Part shown: in pieces, positions 28,346 through 39,081 of the stretch
How the letters are laid out: each line of letters opens with the position of its first letter
Numbering within the stretch: position 1 is the first letter of the stretch
Translations under genes and position numbers: made by a program
Assembly: GCA_009841725.1 (NCBI GenBank)
Contig: VYGS01000024.1
Span: 1-51,226 of the forward strand
DNA length: 51,226 nucleotides
Source of the DNA: Gammaproteobacteria bacterium
GTDB taxonomy: Bacteria; Pseudomonadota; Gammaproteobacteria; Arenicellales; Poriferihabitantaceae
Direction of reading: 5' to 3'
The notes under the pieces: model-generated
Seen by the model: only the letters and a program-made list of their open reading frames with translations
The model's database searches: none
Told to the model about the DNA's origin: nothing

Positions 28346-30333
28346 GCTGCCTCGATCAGTACCAGTGGCGTGTTCTCCGTGACGGAGTCGCCGGGGTTGC
28401 AGTGGACCGCTTTCACGGTTCCGGCCGCCGGGGCCAGAATCTCGTGCTCCATTTTCATGGCCTCGACGCACAGGAGTCGGTCTCCCTGCCTGACGGTCCG
28501 GCCCGGCTGAACCTGCACCTCGATCACGGTGCCGGGCATCGGGGAAAACACGGTGCCGCCCGCTCCCGGTCCGTCCCGCTCCGGCCGAGAACTGTCGATC
28601 AGACCGATCCGGTGGTGCCGGCCTTCCATATGGATGAAGACGGCGGTGCTCGTGTTCGCGGCCGATATCCGGGCCCGGTGGCCCGGCCCCGCCACTTCCA
28701 TGCATCCGTTGTCGGCAATCCGCGCGGTCAGGATCACGCCGTCCTCGAACTCGAATCTTCCCTCGTCGAACGTGAAATCGAGATCGTGTCGTTCATTGTC
28801 CATCGCGCATTCGAAGCGATATCGTCGGGGTGGCTGGGTGAACAGGCGGCCGGGAGCCAGCCAGGGCGTGTACCGGTCCGCCTCCCGTGCCTGACGCTCG
28901 CGCTGCGTTTTCAGATCGCCCAGAAACATCCAGGCGCAGGCGCAATGGACGGCAAGAGGATATTGCGGGGCTTGTGCCAGGATATCGTCCAGATGCCGGG
29001 TCAGGTATTGCGTGTCGTAGCGGCCCTTGACAAGATCGGGCAATTCGAGAGTCGACTGCAGGAACCCGGTGTTCGTGGGCACGCCCAGGATCCGGTAGCG
29101 TCGAAGGGCATCGGCCAGCTTCCGGCGGGCGCCGTCGCGGTCCTTGTCCCAGGCGATCAGCTTCGAGATCATCGGGTCGTAGTGCGGGGTGATCCGGCTG
29201 CCCCGGTCGATTCCGGTGTCGACCCGGATCCGTCCGCCCGGGTCGGCATCGGCAGGATGGTCGATCAGCAGGATGTCACCGGTTGCAGGCAGAAAACCCC
29301 TGCCGGGATTTTCAGCGTATATTCGCGCTTCGATGGCATGGCCGTTCAGCCGGATGTCCTCCTGGGAACACGGAAGCGGTTCCCCGCAGGCGACCCGCAA
29401 CTGCCACTCGACCAGATCCAGTCCGGTTACCATTTCCGTGACCGGGTGCTCGACCTGCAGTCGCGTGTTCATTTCGAGGAAGTAGAAACGGTCCGAATCG
29501 ACCAGAAACTCGATCGTGCCCGCACCGACGTAGTCGATGGCCCGGGTACAGTCGACCGCGGCCCGAGTCATCGAGTTGCGGAGCCTTTCGGACATTCCCG
29601 GAGCCGGGGATTCCTCGATGACCTTCTGATAGCGTCTTTGCATGGAGCAGTCGCGCTCGAACAGGTGGACGGCATTGCCGTGGCTGTCGGAGAAAATCTG
29701 GATCTCGATGTGGCGCGCTGTCGGCATGTACTTTTCAATCAGCACCCGGTCGTCTCCGAACGCGGAGAGGCTTTCCCGTTTTACCGATTCAAGGGACGGA
29801 AGGAAGTCGCCGGACGATGCGACAACCCGCATGCCCTTTCCGCCGCCGCCTGCGGTCGCCTTGATCAGGACCGGGTAGCCTGCCGCTTCGGCATGACGAA
29901 GCAGGGCTTCCGGGTCCTGATCTTCCCCGTCGTATCCGGGAAGCACCGGGACGCCGGCGTCCTGCGCCGCGGAGCGCGCACTGTCCTTCGAGCCCATGAT
30001 GCGTATCGCCTCGGGCCCGGGACCGATGAACACCAGCCCGGCAGCCCGGCAGCGGTCGGCGAATTCAGCGTTCTCGGACAGGAAGCCGTACCCCGGATGG
30101 ATCGCTTCGGCGCCGGATTCGCTGGCCGCCGAAATGATCTTGTCGATGTCCAGATAGCTTTCGGTCGGCGTTGCGCCCCCGAGAGGGATGGCCGAGTCGC
30201 AGGTCCGGGTAAAGAGCGCATTGTGGTCGGGATCCGAATAGACCGACACGGTCAAGACGCCGAGGCGTCGGGCGGTACGGGCGATTCGGCAGGCGATCTC
30301 GCCCCGGTTGGCGATGAGGATTTTTTCGAACAC
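28342..30333 (-). CDS. liuD: Methylcrotonyl-CoA carboxylase, biotin-containing alpha subunit (GTG start)
   Basis: FEKILIANRGEIACRI biotin carboxylase; C-terminal VEAMKMEHEI biotinylation motif. Confidence 0.95.
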   Translation of the reverse strand: MFEKILIANRGEIACRIARTARRLGVLTVSVYSDPDHNALFTRTCDSAIPLGGATPTESYLDIDKIISAASESGAEAIHPGYGFLSENAEFADRCRAAGLVFIGPGPEAIRIMGSKDSARSAAQDAGVPVLPGYDGEDQDPEALLRHAEAAGYPVLIKATAGGGGKGMRVVASSGDFLPSLESVKRESLSAFGDDRVLIEKYMPTARHIEIQIFSDSHGNAVHLFERDCSMQRRYQKVIEESPAPGMSERLRNSMTRAAVDCTRAIDYVGAGTIEFLVDSDRFYFLEMNTRLQVEHPVTEMVTGLDLVEWQLRVACGEPLPCSQEDIRLNGHAIEARIYAENPGRGFLPATGDILLIDHPADADPGGRIRVDTGIDRGSRITPHYDPMISKLIAWDKDRDGARRKLADALRRYRILGVPTNTGFLQSTLELPDLVKGRYDTQYLTRHLDDILAQAPQYPLAVHCACAWMFLGDLKTQRERQAREADRYTPWLAPGRLFTQPPRRYRFECAMDNERHDLDFTFDEGRFEFEDGVILTARIADNGCMEVAGPGHRARISAANTSTAVFIHMEGRHHRIGLIDSSRPERDGPGAGGTVFSPMPGTVIEVQVQPGRTVRQGDRLLCVEAMKMEHEILAPAAGTVKAVHCNPGDSVTENTPLVLIEAA

Positions 30334-30341
30334 GGCGGCCG

Positions 30342-31949
30342 CTACATTCTGAATATCCCGAAGCGGGTTTCGGGTATCGGCGCATTCAGGGCGGCGGAGA
30401 TGCCGAGCGCCAGGACCCGGCGGGTGTCGCGGGGATCGATGATGCCGTCGTCCCACAGCCTGGCGCTGGCGTAATAGGGATGGCCCTGGGTTTCGTACTG
30501 CTCCCGTATCGGTTGCCTGAATGCATCCTGTTCGGATTCGGACCAGGTTTCACCCCGGGCCTGCTTGGCATCAAGCCGAATCTGTGTCAGCACGTTCGAG
30601 GCCTGCTCGCCGCCCATCACCGAAATCCGGGCATTCGGCCACATCCACAGAAACCGCGCCCCGAAGGCCCGTCCGCACATGGCGTAGTTGCCGGCGCCGA
30701 AACTGCCGCCGATCACCACGGTGAATTTGGGAACCCGGGCGCAGGAGACGGCGGCGACCATCTTCGCGCCGTCCTTGGCGATACCGCCCGACTCGTACTT
30801 CCTGCCAACCATGAATCCGGTGATATTCTGCAGGAAGATCAGGGGGATCTTTCTCTGGCAGCACAATTCGATGAAGTGAGTGCCTTTCAGGGCCGATTCG
30901 GAAAACAGGATGCCGTTGTTGGCGACGATTCCGACCGGATACCCGTGCAGGCGGGCAAAGCCGCACACCAGGGTGGTTCCGTATCCGGCCTTGAACTCGT
31001 CGAAATCGCTGGCGTCGACGATGCGGGCGATCACCTCCCGGATGTCGAACGGCTTGCGGGAATCCTCGGGCACGATGCCCAGCAGTTCGCCTGACGGGTA
31101 GGCCGGCTCCCGGGGAGGCTCGAACGACAGGTCCGGCGACTTGCTTCGGCGCATGTTGGCGATGACTCGGCGGGCAAGCTCCAGCGCGTGCCGGTCGTTT
31201 TCGGCGACATGATCGACCACGCCGGAGACGGTTGCATGGACCTGCGCTCCGCCCAGCTCTTCGGCGGTCACCTCCTCACCGGTGGCCGCCTTGACGAGGG
31301 GAGGGCCGCCCAGGAAGATCGTGCCCTGATTGCGGACGATGATACTTTCGTCGCACATGGCGGGAATGTAGGCGCCTCCGGCCGTGCAGCTACCCATCGT
31401 GACCGCGACCTGGGGGATGCCTGCCGCGGACAGGTTCGCCTGGTTGTAGAAAATCCTGCCGAAATGATCCCGGTCCGGGAACACCTCGTCCTGCAGGGGA
31501 AGGAAGGCGCCGCCCGAGTCCACCAGATAGACGCAGGGCAGGCGGTTTTCCAGCGCGATGTCCTGCGCCCTGAGATGCTTCTTGACGGTGATGGGGTAAT
31601 AGGTGCCCCCCTTGACCGTGGCATCGTTGGCGACAATCATGCATTCGAGGCCGCAGATGCGGCCGATACCGGTGACGATGCCGCCTGCAGCCACTTCGCC
31701 GCCGTACATGTCCCAGCCGGCGAACGGGGACAGTTCCAGGAATTCGGTATCCGGATCAATGAGCGCGCTGATCCGATCCCGGACCAGCAGCTTGCCGCGC
31801 TCGGTGTGCTTTCGCCGCGCTGATTCACTGCCGCCGTGCATGATGCCGCTCAGGCAGTCGTGAAAATCGCCCACCCTGGCCTGCATGGCCCGGACGTTGG
31901 CAAGAAATTCCCCGGAGGCGGCCTGGAGGTTGCTGCGAATGACGGCCAT
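30342..31949 (-). CDS. liuB: Methylcrotonyl-CoA carboxylase carboxyltransferase (beta) subunit
   Basis: [56 protein letters not shown]. Confidence 0.96.
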   Translation of the reverse strand: MAVIRSNLQAASGEFLANVRAMQARVGDFHDCLSGIMHGGSESARRKHTERGKLLVRDRISALIDPDTEFLELSPFAGWDMYGGEVAAGGIVTGIGRICGLECMIVANDATVKGGTYYPITVKKHLRAQDIALENRLPCVYLVDSGGAFLPLQDEVFPDRDHFGRIFYNQANLSAAGIPQVAVTMGSCTAGGAYIPAMCDESIIVRNQGTIFLGGPPLVKAATGEEVTAEELGGAQVHATVSGVVDHVAENDRHALELARRVIANMRRSKSPDLSFEPPREPAYPSGELLGIVPEDSRKPFDIREVIARIVDASDFDEFKAGYGTTLVCGFARLHGYPVGIVANNGILFSESALKGTHFIELCCQRKIPLIFLQNITGFMVGRKYESGGIAKDGAKMVAAVSCARVPKFTVVIGGSFGAGNYAMCGRAFGARFLWMWPNARISVMGGEQASNVLTQIRLDAKQARGETWSESEQDAFRQPIREQYETQGHPYYASARLWDDGIIDPRDTRRVLALGISAALNAPIPETRFGIFRM

Positions 31950-31965
31950 GGATTCCCGATCCCGC

Positions 31966-33153
31966 TCAGCAGCGTTCCACGGCCATCGCGGTGGCCTCGC
32001 CGCCCCCGATACACAGCGAGACAACGCCTTTCTTGAACGAGTGGTCTTCCAGCGCCGAGATCAGGGTGGTGAGAATGCGGGCCCCGGAAGCGCCGATCGG
32101 ATGACCGAGTGCGCAGGCGCCGCCGCGAATGTTCATCCTGTCCGCTTCGATGCCGAGCTCCTCCATGGCCGCCATGGTCACGACCGCGAAGGCTTCGTTG
32201 ACCTCGAACAGGTCGACATCCCCGATCGACCAGCCCGCCCGTTCCAGAACACTCCGGATTGCCCCCACGGGGGCGGTCGTGAACCAGGATGGATCCTGTG
32301 CATGGGTTGCGTGGGAGACGATGCGGGCCAGGGGGTCGAGCCCCTTGGCGACGGCCGTCGACTCGAGCATCAGCAACAGGGCGGAAGCTCCGTCGGAAAT
32401 CGAGCTCGAATTGGCGGGGGTGACCGTGCCGTTCTGGCGGAAAGCGGGCTTGAGGTGCGGGATCCGGTCGATGTTGGCGGCAAATGGCTGCTCGTCCTTG
32501 TCCACGACGGTTTCTCCCTTGCGCGTGCGCACGGTCACGGGCGCGATCTCGCCGTCGAACAGACCGTTGTCGCTGGCGGACCGGGCCCGTTCAAGGGACC
32601 GGATCGCAAACTCGTCCTGCTTCTCGCGCGTGAAGCCGTACCGGTCGGCGCAGAGTTCGGCAAAGCAGCCCATCAGCTGGCCTTTCTGGTAGGCGTCCTC
32701 GAGGCCGTCGTGAAACATGTGGTCAAGCACCTGTCCATGGCCCATTCGCAGGCCGGAGCGGGCCCTGGGCAGCAGATAGGGAGCGTTGGTCATGCTTTCC
32801 ATGCCGCCCGCGATCATGATCCGGTTGGTTCCGGCGATCAGCAGGTCGTGTGCCAGCATGACGGCCTTCATTCCCGAACCGCACATCTTGTTGATCGTGG
32901 TGCAGTTCGCCGACAGCGCCAGCCCGCCTCCGAGTGCTGCCTGCCGTGCGGGAGCCTGTCCCTGTCCGGCCATCAGCACGTTGCCCATGATGACTTCCTC
33001 GATCCGCTTGCTTGCAAGGCCGGACCGTCTGAGTGCGGCACGGATGGCAACGGCGCCGAGCTCACTGGCGCCGAGTTCGCCGAAGCAGCCCTGGAATCCG
33101 CCCATCGGAGTGCGGGCGCACGAGACGATGACGACCGGATCTTGACTCGACAT
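31966..33153 (-). CDS. Acetyl-CoA C-acetyltransferase (thiolase)
   Basis: [14 protein letters not shown] catalytic Cys, [33 protein letters not shown]. Confidence 0.95.
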   Translation of the reverse strand: MSSQDPVVIVSCARTPMGGFQGCFGELGASELGAVAIRAALRRSGLASKRIEEVIMGNVLMAGQGQAPARQAALGGGLALSANCTTINKMCGSGMKAVMLAHDLLIAGTNRIMIAGGMESMTNAPYLLPRARSGLRMGHGQVLDHMFHDGLEDAYQKGQLMGCFAELCADRYGFTREKQDEFAIRSLERARSASDNGLFDGEIAPVTVRTRKGETVVDKDEQPFAANIDRIPHLKPAFRQNGTVTPANSSSISDGASALLLMLESTAVAKGLDPLARIVSHATHAQDPSWFTTAPVGAIRSVLERAGWSIGDVDLFEVNEAFAVVTMAAMEELGIEADRMNIRGGACALGHPIGASGARILTTLISALEDHSFKKGVVSLCIGGGEATAMAVERC

Positions 33154-34313
33154 CACCGGCCTTCCTCGAAGAGTTCGCGACCGATCAGCATCCGGCGGAT
33201 TTCGGAGGTTCCGGCGCCGATCTCGTACAGCTTTGCGTCCCGCAGCAGCCGGCCCGTGGGGTATTCGTTGATGTATCCGTTTCCGCCGAGGGCCTGGATC
33301 GCCTCGAGGGCCATCCAGGTGGCCTTTTCGGCACAGTACAGGATCGATCCCGCCGCATCCTTGCGGGTGGTTTCGCCATGATCGCACGCCCTGGCGACCG
33401 CGTAGCCGTAGGCGCGGCAGGCGTTCATGGTGGAATACATATCCGCCAGCTTGCCCTGCATCATCTGGAAGGTTCCGATCGGCTGCCCGAACTGCTTGCG
33501 CTCGTGGACGTAGGGCACGACAATGTCCATGCAGCGCCGCATGATTCCAAGGGGCCCGCCGGACAGCACCGCCCGCTCGTAATCCAGCCCGCTCATCAGG
33601 ACCCCGACGCCTTCGTTCTCCCGGCCCAGCAGGTTCTCGGTCGGAACCTCGACGTTCTCGAATATCAACTCGCCCGTGTTGGAGCCGCGCATTCCGAGCT
33701 TGTCGAGCTTGATTCCGGAACGAAAGCCGAAATCCCGCTCCACGACAAAGGCCGATATGCCCCGGGAGCCGGCGTTGCGGTCGGTTTTCGCATACACGAC
33801 GACAATGTCGGCATCGGGGCCGTTGGTGATCCACATCTTGGTGCCGTTCAGCACGTAGACGTTTCCCTTGCGCTCCGCGTGCATCCTCAGGCTGACGATG
33901 TCCGAACCGGAGCCGGGTTCCGACATGGCCAGTGCCCCGACCTGCTCCCCGCTGATCAGGCCGGGCAGGTACTTTTCGATCTGCGCGTCGGTGCCGTTGC
34001 GCCGGATCTGGTTGACGCACAGATTCGAATGGGCGCCGTAGCTCAATCCGACAGACGCCGAGGCACGGCTGATTTCCTCCATGGCCACGACATGGGCCAG
34101 GTATCCCATTCCGGATCCTCCGAAGTTCTCGGGAACGGTGATGCCGAGCAGTCCCATGTCCCCGAATTTTTGCCAGAGATGGGAGGGGAATTCGTTGCTT
34201 CGGTCGATTTCGTCGGCGATCGGCAGGATCTCCTGTTCCGCGAAAGACCAGACGGACTGTCTGAGCAGATCGATGTCCTCGCCGAGATGATAGTTGAGCG
34301 AACTGTAATTCAT
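33153..34313 (-). CDS. liuA: Isovaleryl-CoA dehydrogenase
   Basis: [69 protein letters not shown]. Confidence 0.95.
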   Translation of the reverse strand: MNYSSLNYHLGEDIDLLRQSVWSFAEQEILPIADEIDRSNEFPSHLWQKFGDMGLLGITVPENFGGSGMGYLAHVVAMEEISRASASVGLSYGAHSNLCVNQIRRNGTDAQIEKYLPGLISGEQVGALAMSEPGSGSDIVSLRMHAERKGNVYVLNGTKMWITNGPDADIVVVYAKTDRNAGSRGISAFVVERDFGFRSGIKLDKLGMRGSNTGELIFENVEVPTENLLGRENEGVGVLMSGLDYERAVLSGGPLGIMRRCMDIVVPYVHERKQFGQPIGTFQMMQGKLADMYSTMNACRAYGYAVARACDHGETTRKDAAGSILYCAEKATWMALEAIQALGGNGYINEYPTGRLLRDAKLYEIGAGTSEIRRMLIGRELFEEGR

Positions 34314-34356
34314 GATCGGGTGAACGTGCCGGCGGCCGGCCCGGATTTGCAATGTC

Positions 34357-34378
34357 CTTACGTTAACGTAAACGTAAG
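34357..34378. promoter_or_regulatory. Putative LiuR-type MerR operator CTTACGTTAACGTAAACGTAAG
   Basis: 22 bp, symmetric at 20 of 22 positions; 44 bp upstream of liuA; shares ACGTAAACGTAA with the site at 50469. Confidence 0.7.
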
Positions 34379-34506
34379 ATAATTTCAATACGTCGGAATG
34401 TCGATTTGGCCTCATGCAACGATCCGCTGTCTGGACGACATCGGTCCTTGCAAAAGCCGGCGGGGATAACCGCGAATCCCCGCAATCCGGGAGTCGGGTG
34501 CCGTTC

Positions 34507-34517
34507 GGGGGGGGGGG
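34507..34517 (+). repeat. Poly-G homopolymer tract, G11
   Basis: Direct reading: gttcggggggggggg then tgcc. Confidence 0.9.
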
Positions 34518-34673
34518 TGCCAAAACAGCCTCTGCCCAATCCTGTATACTAGCCCGTTTCGGGCTTGCGGCCATTATTGTCCGTCGCCGGGGATGGCGGA
34601 TCGGCCCGCTGGCCCGCAGGACGACTCCTTGGGGCCCGGTTCGGGCAATCGTTGTATTGGCAGGGTATGTATC

Positions 34674-35075
34674 ATGAATCTGGATGAGGCCAGGAGGTTT
34701 CTTGAAAGGGAATTTCCCCAAGCCACGTGTGTGGTCGAGGCCATTGGCCCCGGGACGGCGACGGTGGCCCAGCCGATCGGTTACCAGCACTTGCGCCCCG
34801 GAGACACCGTCTCCGGGCCCACGATGATGATGCTCGCGGATTGTGCCGCCTTTTTCGCGATACTCGGAAAATACGGCAAGGTGGCTCTGGCGGTGACCAC
34901 CGGTTTCAACATCAACTTCCTGAGAAAACCCGCAGCGGACCGGAGCGTGGTGGCGGACTGCAACCTCCTGAAAGCCGGAAAACGTCTTGTCGTGTGTGAA
35001 ATCCACCTGTACTCGGACGGGCTTCAGGAGCCCGTGGCCCATGCGACGGCCACCTATTCGATTCCCCCTTCCTGA
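34674..35075 (+). CDS. PaaI-type hotdog thioesterase
   Basis: [48 protein letters not shown]. Confidence 0.88.
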   Translation: MNLDEARRFLEREFPQATCVVEAIGPGTATVAQPIGYQHLRPGDTVSGPTMMMLADCAAFFAILGKYGKVALAVTTGFNINFLRKPAADRSVVADCNLLKAGKRLVVCEIHLYSDGLQEPVAHATATYSIPPS

Positions 35076-35127
35076 TCGATCCGCATACCCTTTCGGCAGA
35101 CCTTTTACTTCTCCCCGCAACATGAGT

Positions 35128-35193
35128 TTGACATTGAAGTGCAATTCTGTAGCATATGTGGACTGTCCGCTTTCGGGACGATTCCGATATAAT
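35128..35193 (+). promoter_or_regulatory. Candidate sigma70 promoters upstream of the AMP-dependent ligase
   Basis: TTGACA (35128)-16 bp-TAGCAT (35150), and a perfect TATAAT at 35188. Confidence 0.45.
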
Positions 35194-35200
35194 CGACCCT

Positions 35201-35226
35201 TCCGGGAGAGGCTGGAGCTTCCCGGA
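35201..35226 (+). repeat. Inverted repeat TCCGGGA-N12-TCCCGGA in the leader of the acyl-CoA ligase gene
   Basis: Perfect 7-bp arms, 45 bp upstream of the start codon. Confidence 0.6.
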
Positions 35227-35271
35227 CGTATTCGGACAGAATAGAGGCAGAACAACTGGTATCTTGAGGGT

Positions 35272-37206
35272 ATGACCGATACGTTTCCACGCCGACTGAT
35301 TGAAAACGCGGAGAAATTCTCCGAGCGGCCCGCCATTCGCGAGAAGGATCTGGGCATCTGGCAAACCTGGACATGGCGGCAGATGCGCGACGAGATCTTC
35401 GATTTCGCCAACGGCCTTTCGACCCTGGGCTTCTCAAGAGGGGACAAGCTCGCGATCGTGGGCACGAACCGCCCGCGCCTGTACTGGGGCATCTGCGCGG
35501 CACAATGCCTCGGCGGCATTCCCGTCCCGGTCTATGCCGATTCCGTGGCCGAGGAGATGCGTTACGTGCTGGAGCATGCCGAGGCCAGTATCGTGCTCGC
35601 CGAGGACCAGGAGCAGGTTGACAAGGTGCTGGAGGTCATGTCGGGGGTCGACCGGTTGAAGTGCGTGATCTACGACGACTCGCGTGGCCTCAAGGACTAC
35701 GATCATTCGTTCCTGCACGATTTTTCCGAGGTTCAGGAGTCGGGACGCAGGCTGGCTCAGGAGAAGCCGGATTTCCTGTCCCGGGAAATCGAACTCGGCA
35801 CGGGAAGCGATACGGCGATCATCCTTTACACCTCGGGCACGACGGGACACCCGAAGGGAGTCGTGCTGACTCACGACAATGTGCTGATCACTTCCCTGAA
35901 CAGCGCCAGGATGGACAATCTGACCGAGAAGGAGGAGATGCTGTCCTACCTGCCCCTGGCCTGGGTCGGAGATCACATATTCTCATACGGCCAGGCCTAC
36001 GTGACGGGAATGTGCTCGAATTGCCCCGAAAGCGAGGCGACGGTGCATTCGGACATCCGCGAGATCGGGCCGACCTATTACTTCGCGCCGCCCCGGGTTT
36101 TCGAGCAGTTGCTGACATCCGTGATGATCCGCATGGAGGATGCCGGACGCCTCAAGCAGCGCATGTTCCACGCCTTCATGGCCGTGGCGAGCCGGTGCGG
36201 CACTGACATACTGGACGGCAACCCCGTGTCGCTGTCCGATCGCATCCTGTACACGATCGGGAACTGGCTGATCTACGCGCCTCTCAAGAACACCATGGGG
36301 TTCAGCCGCATCCGTGTGGCCTACACCGCCGGAGAGGCCATCGGTCCGGAGATTTTCGACTTTTTCCGGTCGCTCGGAGTCAACATAAAGCAGTTGTACG
36401 GGCAGACGGAGGCCGCCGTCTTCATCACCGCGCAGCCCGATGGCGAAGTCTATGCCGACACGGTCGGCAAGCCTTCCCCCGATGTCGAGGTGAAGATCAC
36501 CGATGACGGTGAAGTGGTCTACCGGAGTCCGGGGGTGTTCCAGTGCTACTACAAGAACGAGAAGGCCACGCACGAGACCAAGAACGAGGAAGGATGGGTG
36601 ATGACCGGAGATGCCGGTTACTTCGACGACAAGGGCCACCTGAAGATCATCGATCGGGCGAAAGATGTCGGCAAGCTGAAAAGCGGGGCGCTGTTTGCGC
36701 CCAAGTACATCGAGAACAAGCTGAAGTTCTTCCCCCAGATCAAGGAAGTCGTGGCACTTGGGCGGGACATGGACCATGCGGCCGCCATTGTGAATATCGA
36801 TCTGGATGCGGTGGGCAACTGGGCCGAGCGCAACAACATTCCCTACTCCAGCTACCAGGAACTGGCCGGGCATCCCCGGATTTACGAAATGATCAAGTCC
36901 AACATCGAGCAGGTCAACCGCGATCTCAGCGAGGATTCGGTCCTGTCGGGATGCCAGATTCGCCGGTTCCTGATCCTGCACAAGGAGCTCGATGCGGACG
37001 ACGGGGAACTCACGCGCACGAGAAAGGTGCGTCGCCGGATCATCGCCGAGAAATACGGTGTGCTCATCAACGCCCTTTATTCCGATGCGCAAAATTGCCA
37101 TGTCAGCACCGAGGTGACCTTCGAGGACGGCCGCAAGGGCACGATTGAAGGAGATCTCAGGATCGAGGACGCCCAGGTGTTCGAGTCGCTCAGGAAGGCG
37201 GGGTGA
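35272..37206 (+). CDS. AMP-dependent long-chain acyl-CoA synthetase/ligase
   Basis: [58 protein letters not shown]. Confidence 0.94.
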   Translation: MTDTFPRRLIENAEKFSERPAIREKDLGIWQTWTWRQMRDEIFDFANGLSTLGFSRGDKLAIVGTNRPRLYWGICAAQCLGGIPVPVYADSVAEEMRYVLEHAEASIVLAEDQEQVDKVLEVMSGVDRLKCVIYDDSRGLKDYDHSFLHDFSEVQESGRRLAQEKPDFLSREIELGTGSDTAIILYTSGTTGHPKGVVLTHDNVLITSLNSARMDNLTEKEEMLSYLPLAWVGDHIFSYGQAYVTGMCSNCPESEATVHSDIREIGPTYYFAPPRVFEQLLTSVMIRMEDAGRLKQRMFHAFMAVASRCGTDILDGNPVSLSDRILYTIGNWLIYAPLKNTMGFSRIRVAYTAGEAIGPEIFDFFRSLGVNIKQLYGQTEAAVFITAQPDGEVYADTVGKPSPDVEVKITDDGEVVYRSPGVFQCYYKNEKATHETKNEEGWVMTGDAGYFDDKGHLKIIDRAKDVGKLKSGALFAPKYIENKLKFFPQIKEVVALGRDMDHAAAIVNIDLDAVGNWAERNNIPYSSYQELAGHPRIYEMIKSNIEQVNRDLSEDSVLSGCQIRRFLILHKELDADDGELTRTRKVRRRIIAEKYGVLINALYSDAQNCHVSTEVTFEDGRKGTIEGDLRIEDAQVFESLRKAG

Positions 37207-37213
37207 CGGAGGG

Positions 37214-38017
37214 ATGTCGGATCCGATGAACGATGCCGTGAAAAGCGACAATATCCTCCTCGAGGTCAGGAATATCTCCTTGTCGTTCGGTGGCGTCACG
37301 GCGCTCGAGGACATCAGTTTCGACATACGCAGGGGGGAAGTTCGCGCCATCATCGGTCCCAACGGCGCCGGAAAGAGTTCGATGCTGAACGTCATCAATG
37401 GGTTCTATCATCCGCAGCAGGGCGAGATCTGGTTTGACGGCAAGATCCGCCATCACATGCGACCCCATGAAGTGGCGAAGCTCGGGATCGCCCGGACCTT
37501 CCAGAATATCGCCCTGTTCAAGGGCATGACGACCCTTGACAACCTCATGACCGGCCGGATCATCAAGATGCGCGCGAACATACTCTGGCAGGAAGTGTGG
37601 AAAGGGCCGGCTGAAAGGGAGGAGGTTGAACATCGGCAGAGAGTCGAGGAAATCATCGATTTTTTGAAAATCCAGTCCATTCGCAAGACCCCCGTTGGAA
37701 AGCTGCCTTACGGCATGCAGAAACGGGTGGAACTCGGCCGGGCCCTGGCCGCCGAGTCCAAGCTGCTGCTGCTTGACGAGCCCATGGCCGGCATGAACCT
37801 CGAGGAGAAAGAGGACATGTGCCGCTTCGTGCTGGACGTGAACGAGCAGTTCGGAACAACCATCGCGCTGATCGAGCACGACATGGGGGTCGTCATGGAC
37901 ATCTCGGATCGGGTGGTGGTGCTGGACTACGGAAAGAAGCTGGCCGACGGCTCTCCCGATGAAGTGCGGAACAACAAGGCGGTCATCGACGCCTATCTGG
38001 GGGTCAGCCATGATTGA
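37214..38017 (+). CDS. livG: Branched-chain amino acid-type ABC transporter ATP-binding protein
   Basis: GPNGAGKSSMLNVINGFY, LPYGMQKRVELGRALA, LLLDEPMAGMNLEE. Confidence 0.93.
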   Translation: MSDPMNDAVKSDNILLEVRNISLSFGGVTALEDISFDIRRGEVRAIIGPNGAGKSSMLNVINGFYHPQQGEIWFDGKIRHHMRPHEVAKLGIARTFQNIALFKGMTTLDNLMTGRIIKMRANILWQEVWKGPAEREEVEHRQRVEEIIDFLKIQSIRKTPVGKLPYGMQKRVELGRALAAESKLLLLDEPMAGMNLEEKEDMCRFVLDVNEQFGTTIALIEHDMGVVMDISDRVVVLDYGKKLADGSPDEVRNNKAVIDAYLGVSHD

Positions 38018-38074
38018 GCGGACGGTTCGAAGACGGCATGAGCGGGACGGCGGACCCCGCACGGGGAGAGGCGA

Positions 38075-39076
38075 ATGAGTCCGGATATTCTCAACACCAT
38101 CGAGGTGATCCTGAACGGCCTGATGACCGGGGTCATGTATTCCTTGGTCGCGCTGGGCTTCGTGCTGATTTTCAAGGCATCCGGGATATTCAACTATGCA
38201 CAGGGGGTCATGGCTCTTTTCGCCGCCCTGACGCTGGTCGGCTTCCAGACCGGTCAGATACCCTTCGCACACCTGATCAACGATATGTTCGGTACGCACT
38301 ACCACAACTGGGGTGTCGGGTTTAACAACTTTATCGCCATCGTGCTGACTATCCTGGTCATGATCCTGTTCGCCTGGCTGGTCGAGAGGCTGGTTCTCAA
38401 GCACCTGGTCAACCAGGAGCCGATCATCCTGTTCATGGCGACCATCGGCCTTGCCTTCTTCATGGAGGGCCTGGGCGATCTCATGTGGGGCGCCAACATC
38501 AAGACGCTGGACGTGGGCATTCCATCGGGCGGTTCGTTCTGGTGGGAGGATGTGACCCGCACCTGGGCGTCCGCAGGCTCCGAGTATTACGGGATGTACA
38601 TTGATGTGCTCGATGTCTGGGCGGCGGCGATTGCCGTGCTGCTTGTGGTCATCCTGACCCTGTTTTCGCAGTACACCAAGACCGGCCGCGCCTTGCGGGC
38701 GGTTGCCGACGACCATCAGGCGGCCCTGACCGTGGGCATCTCCTTGCGGACGATCTGGGTGATCGTGTGGTCCATCGCCGGCATGGTGGCACTGGTGGCC
38801 GGCATCATGTGGGGATCCAAGTCCGGAGTCCAGTTCTCGCTGTCCCTGATTGCGCTGAAAGCCTTGCCGGTCTTGATTCTGGGCGGCTTTACATCGATAC
38901 CGGGTGCCATTGTCGGCGGGCTGATCATCGGGGTGGGCGAGAAACTGTTCGAGTTCTGGATCGGGCCTCTCGTCGGAGGCGCCACCGAGAACTGGTTCGC
39001 CTACGTGCTGGCCCTGTTTTTCCTGATGTTCAGGCCTCAGGGGCTGTTCGGCGAACGCATCATTGAAAGGGTGTAA
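38075..39076 (+). CDS. livH: Branched-chain amino acid-type ABC transporter permease
   Basis: LNGLMTGVMYSLVALGFVLIFKASGIFNYAQG, VVAGLIIGVGE-like C-terminal region (IVGGLIIGVGEKLFE). Confidence 0.93.
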   Translation: MSPDILNTIEVILNGLMTGVMYSLVALGFVLIFKASGIFNYAQGVMALFAALTLVGFQTGQIPFAHLINDMFGTHYHNWGVGFNNFIAIVLTILVMILFAWLVERLVLKHLVNQEPIILFMATIGLAFFMEGLGDLMWGANIKTLDVGIPSGGSFWWEDVTRTWASAGSEYYGMYIDVLDVWAAAIAVLLVVILTLFSQYTKTGRALRAVADDHQAALTVGISLRTIWVIVWSIAGMVALVAGIMWGSKSGVQFSLSLIALKALPVLILGGFTSIPGAIVGGLIIGVGEKLFEFWIGPLVGGATENWFAYVLALFFLMFRPQGLFGERIIERV

Positions 39077-39081
39077 GGCAA

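Noticed and set aside
28402-30474. 690-aa plus-strand ORF opposite the biotin carboxylase gene
   Set aside because: Antisense shadow of liuD (VEAMKMEHEI and biotin carboxylase motifs are on the minus strand); no domain signature
31966-34020. 684-aa ORF that might be a thiolase fusion
   Set aside because: The N-terminal part is an out-of-frame reading of liuA; the thiolase starts at 33153 with ATG overlapping the liuA stop
33153-35519. 788-aa ORF as an N-terminally extended dehydrogenase
   Set aside because: The extension crosses the divergent promoter and neighbouring thioesterase; [13 protein letters not shown] at 34313 is the family-typical start
35983-37398. 471-aa minus-strand ORF opposite the acyl-CoA ligase
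   Set aside because: Antisense to a well-supported AMP-dependent ligase; no motif
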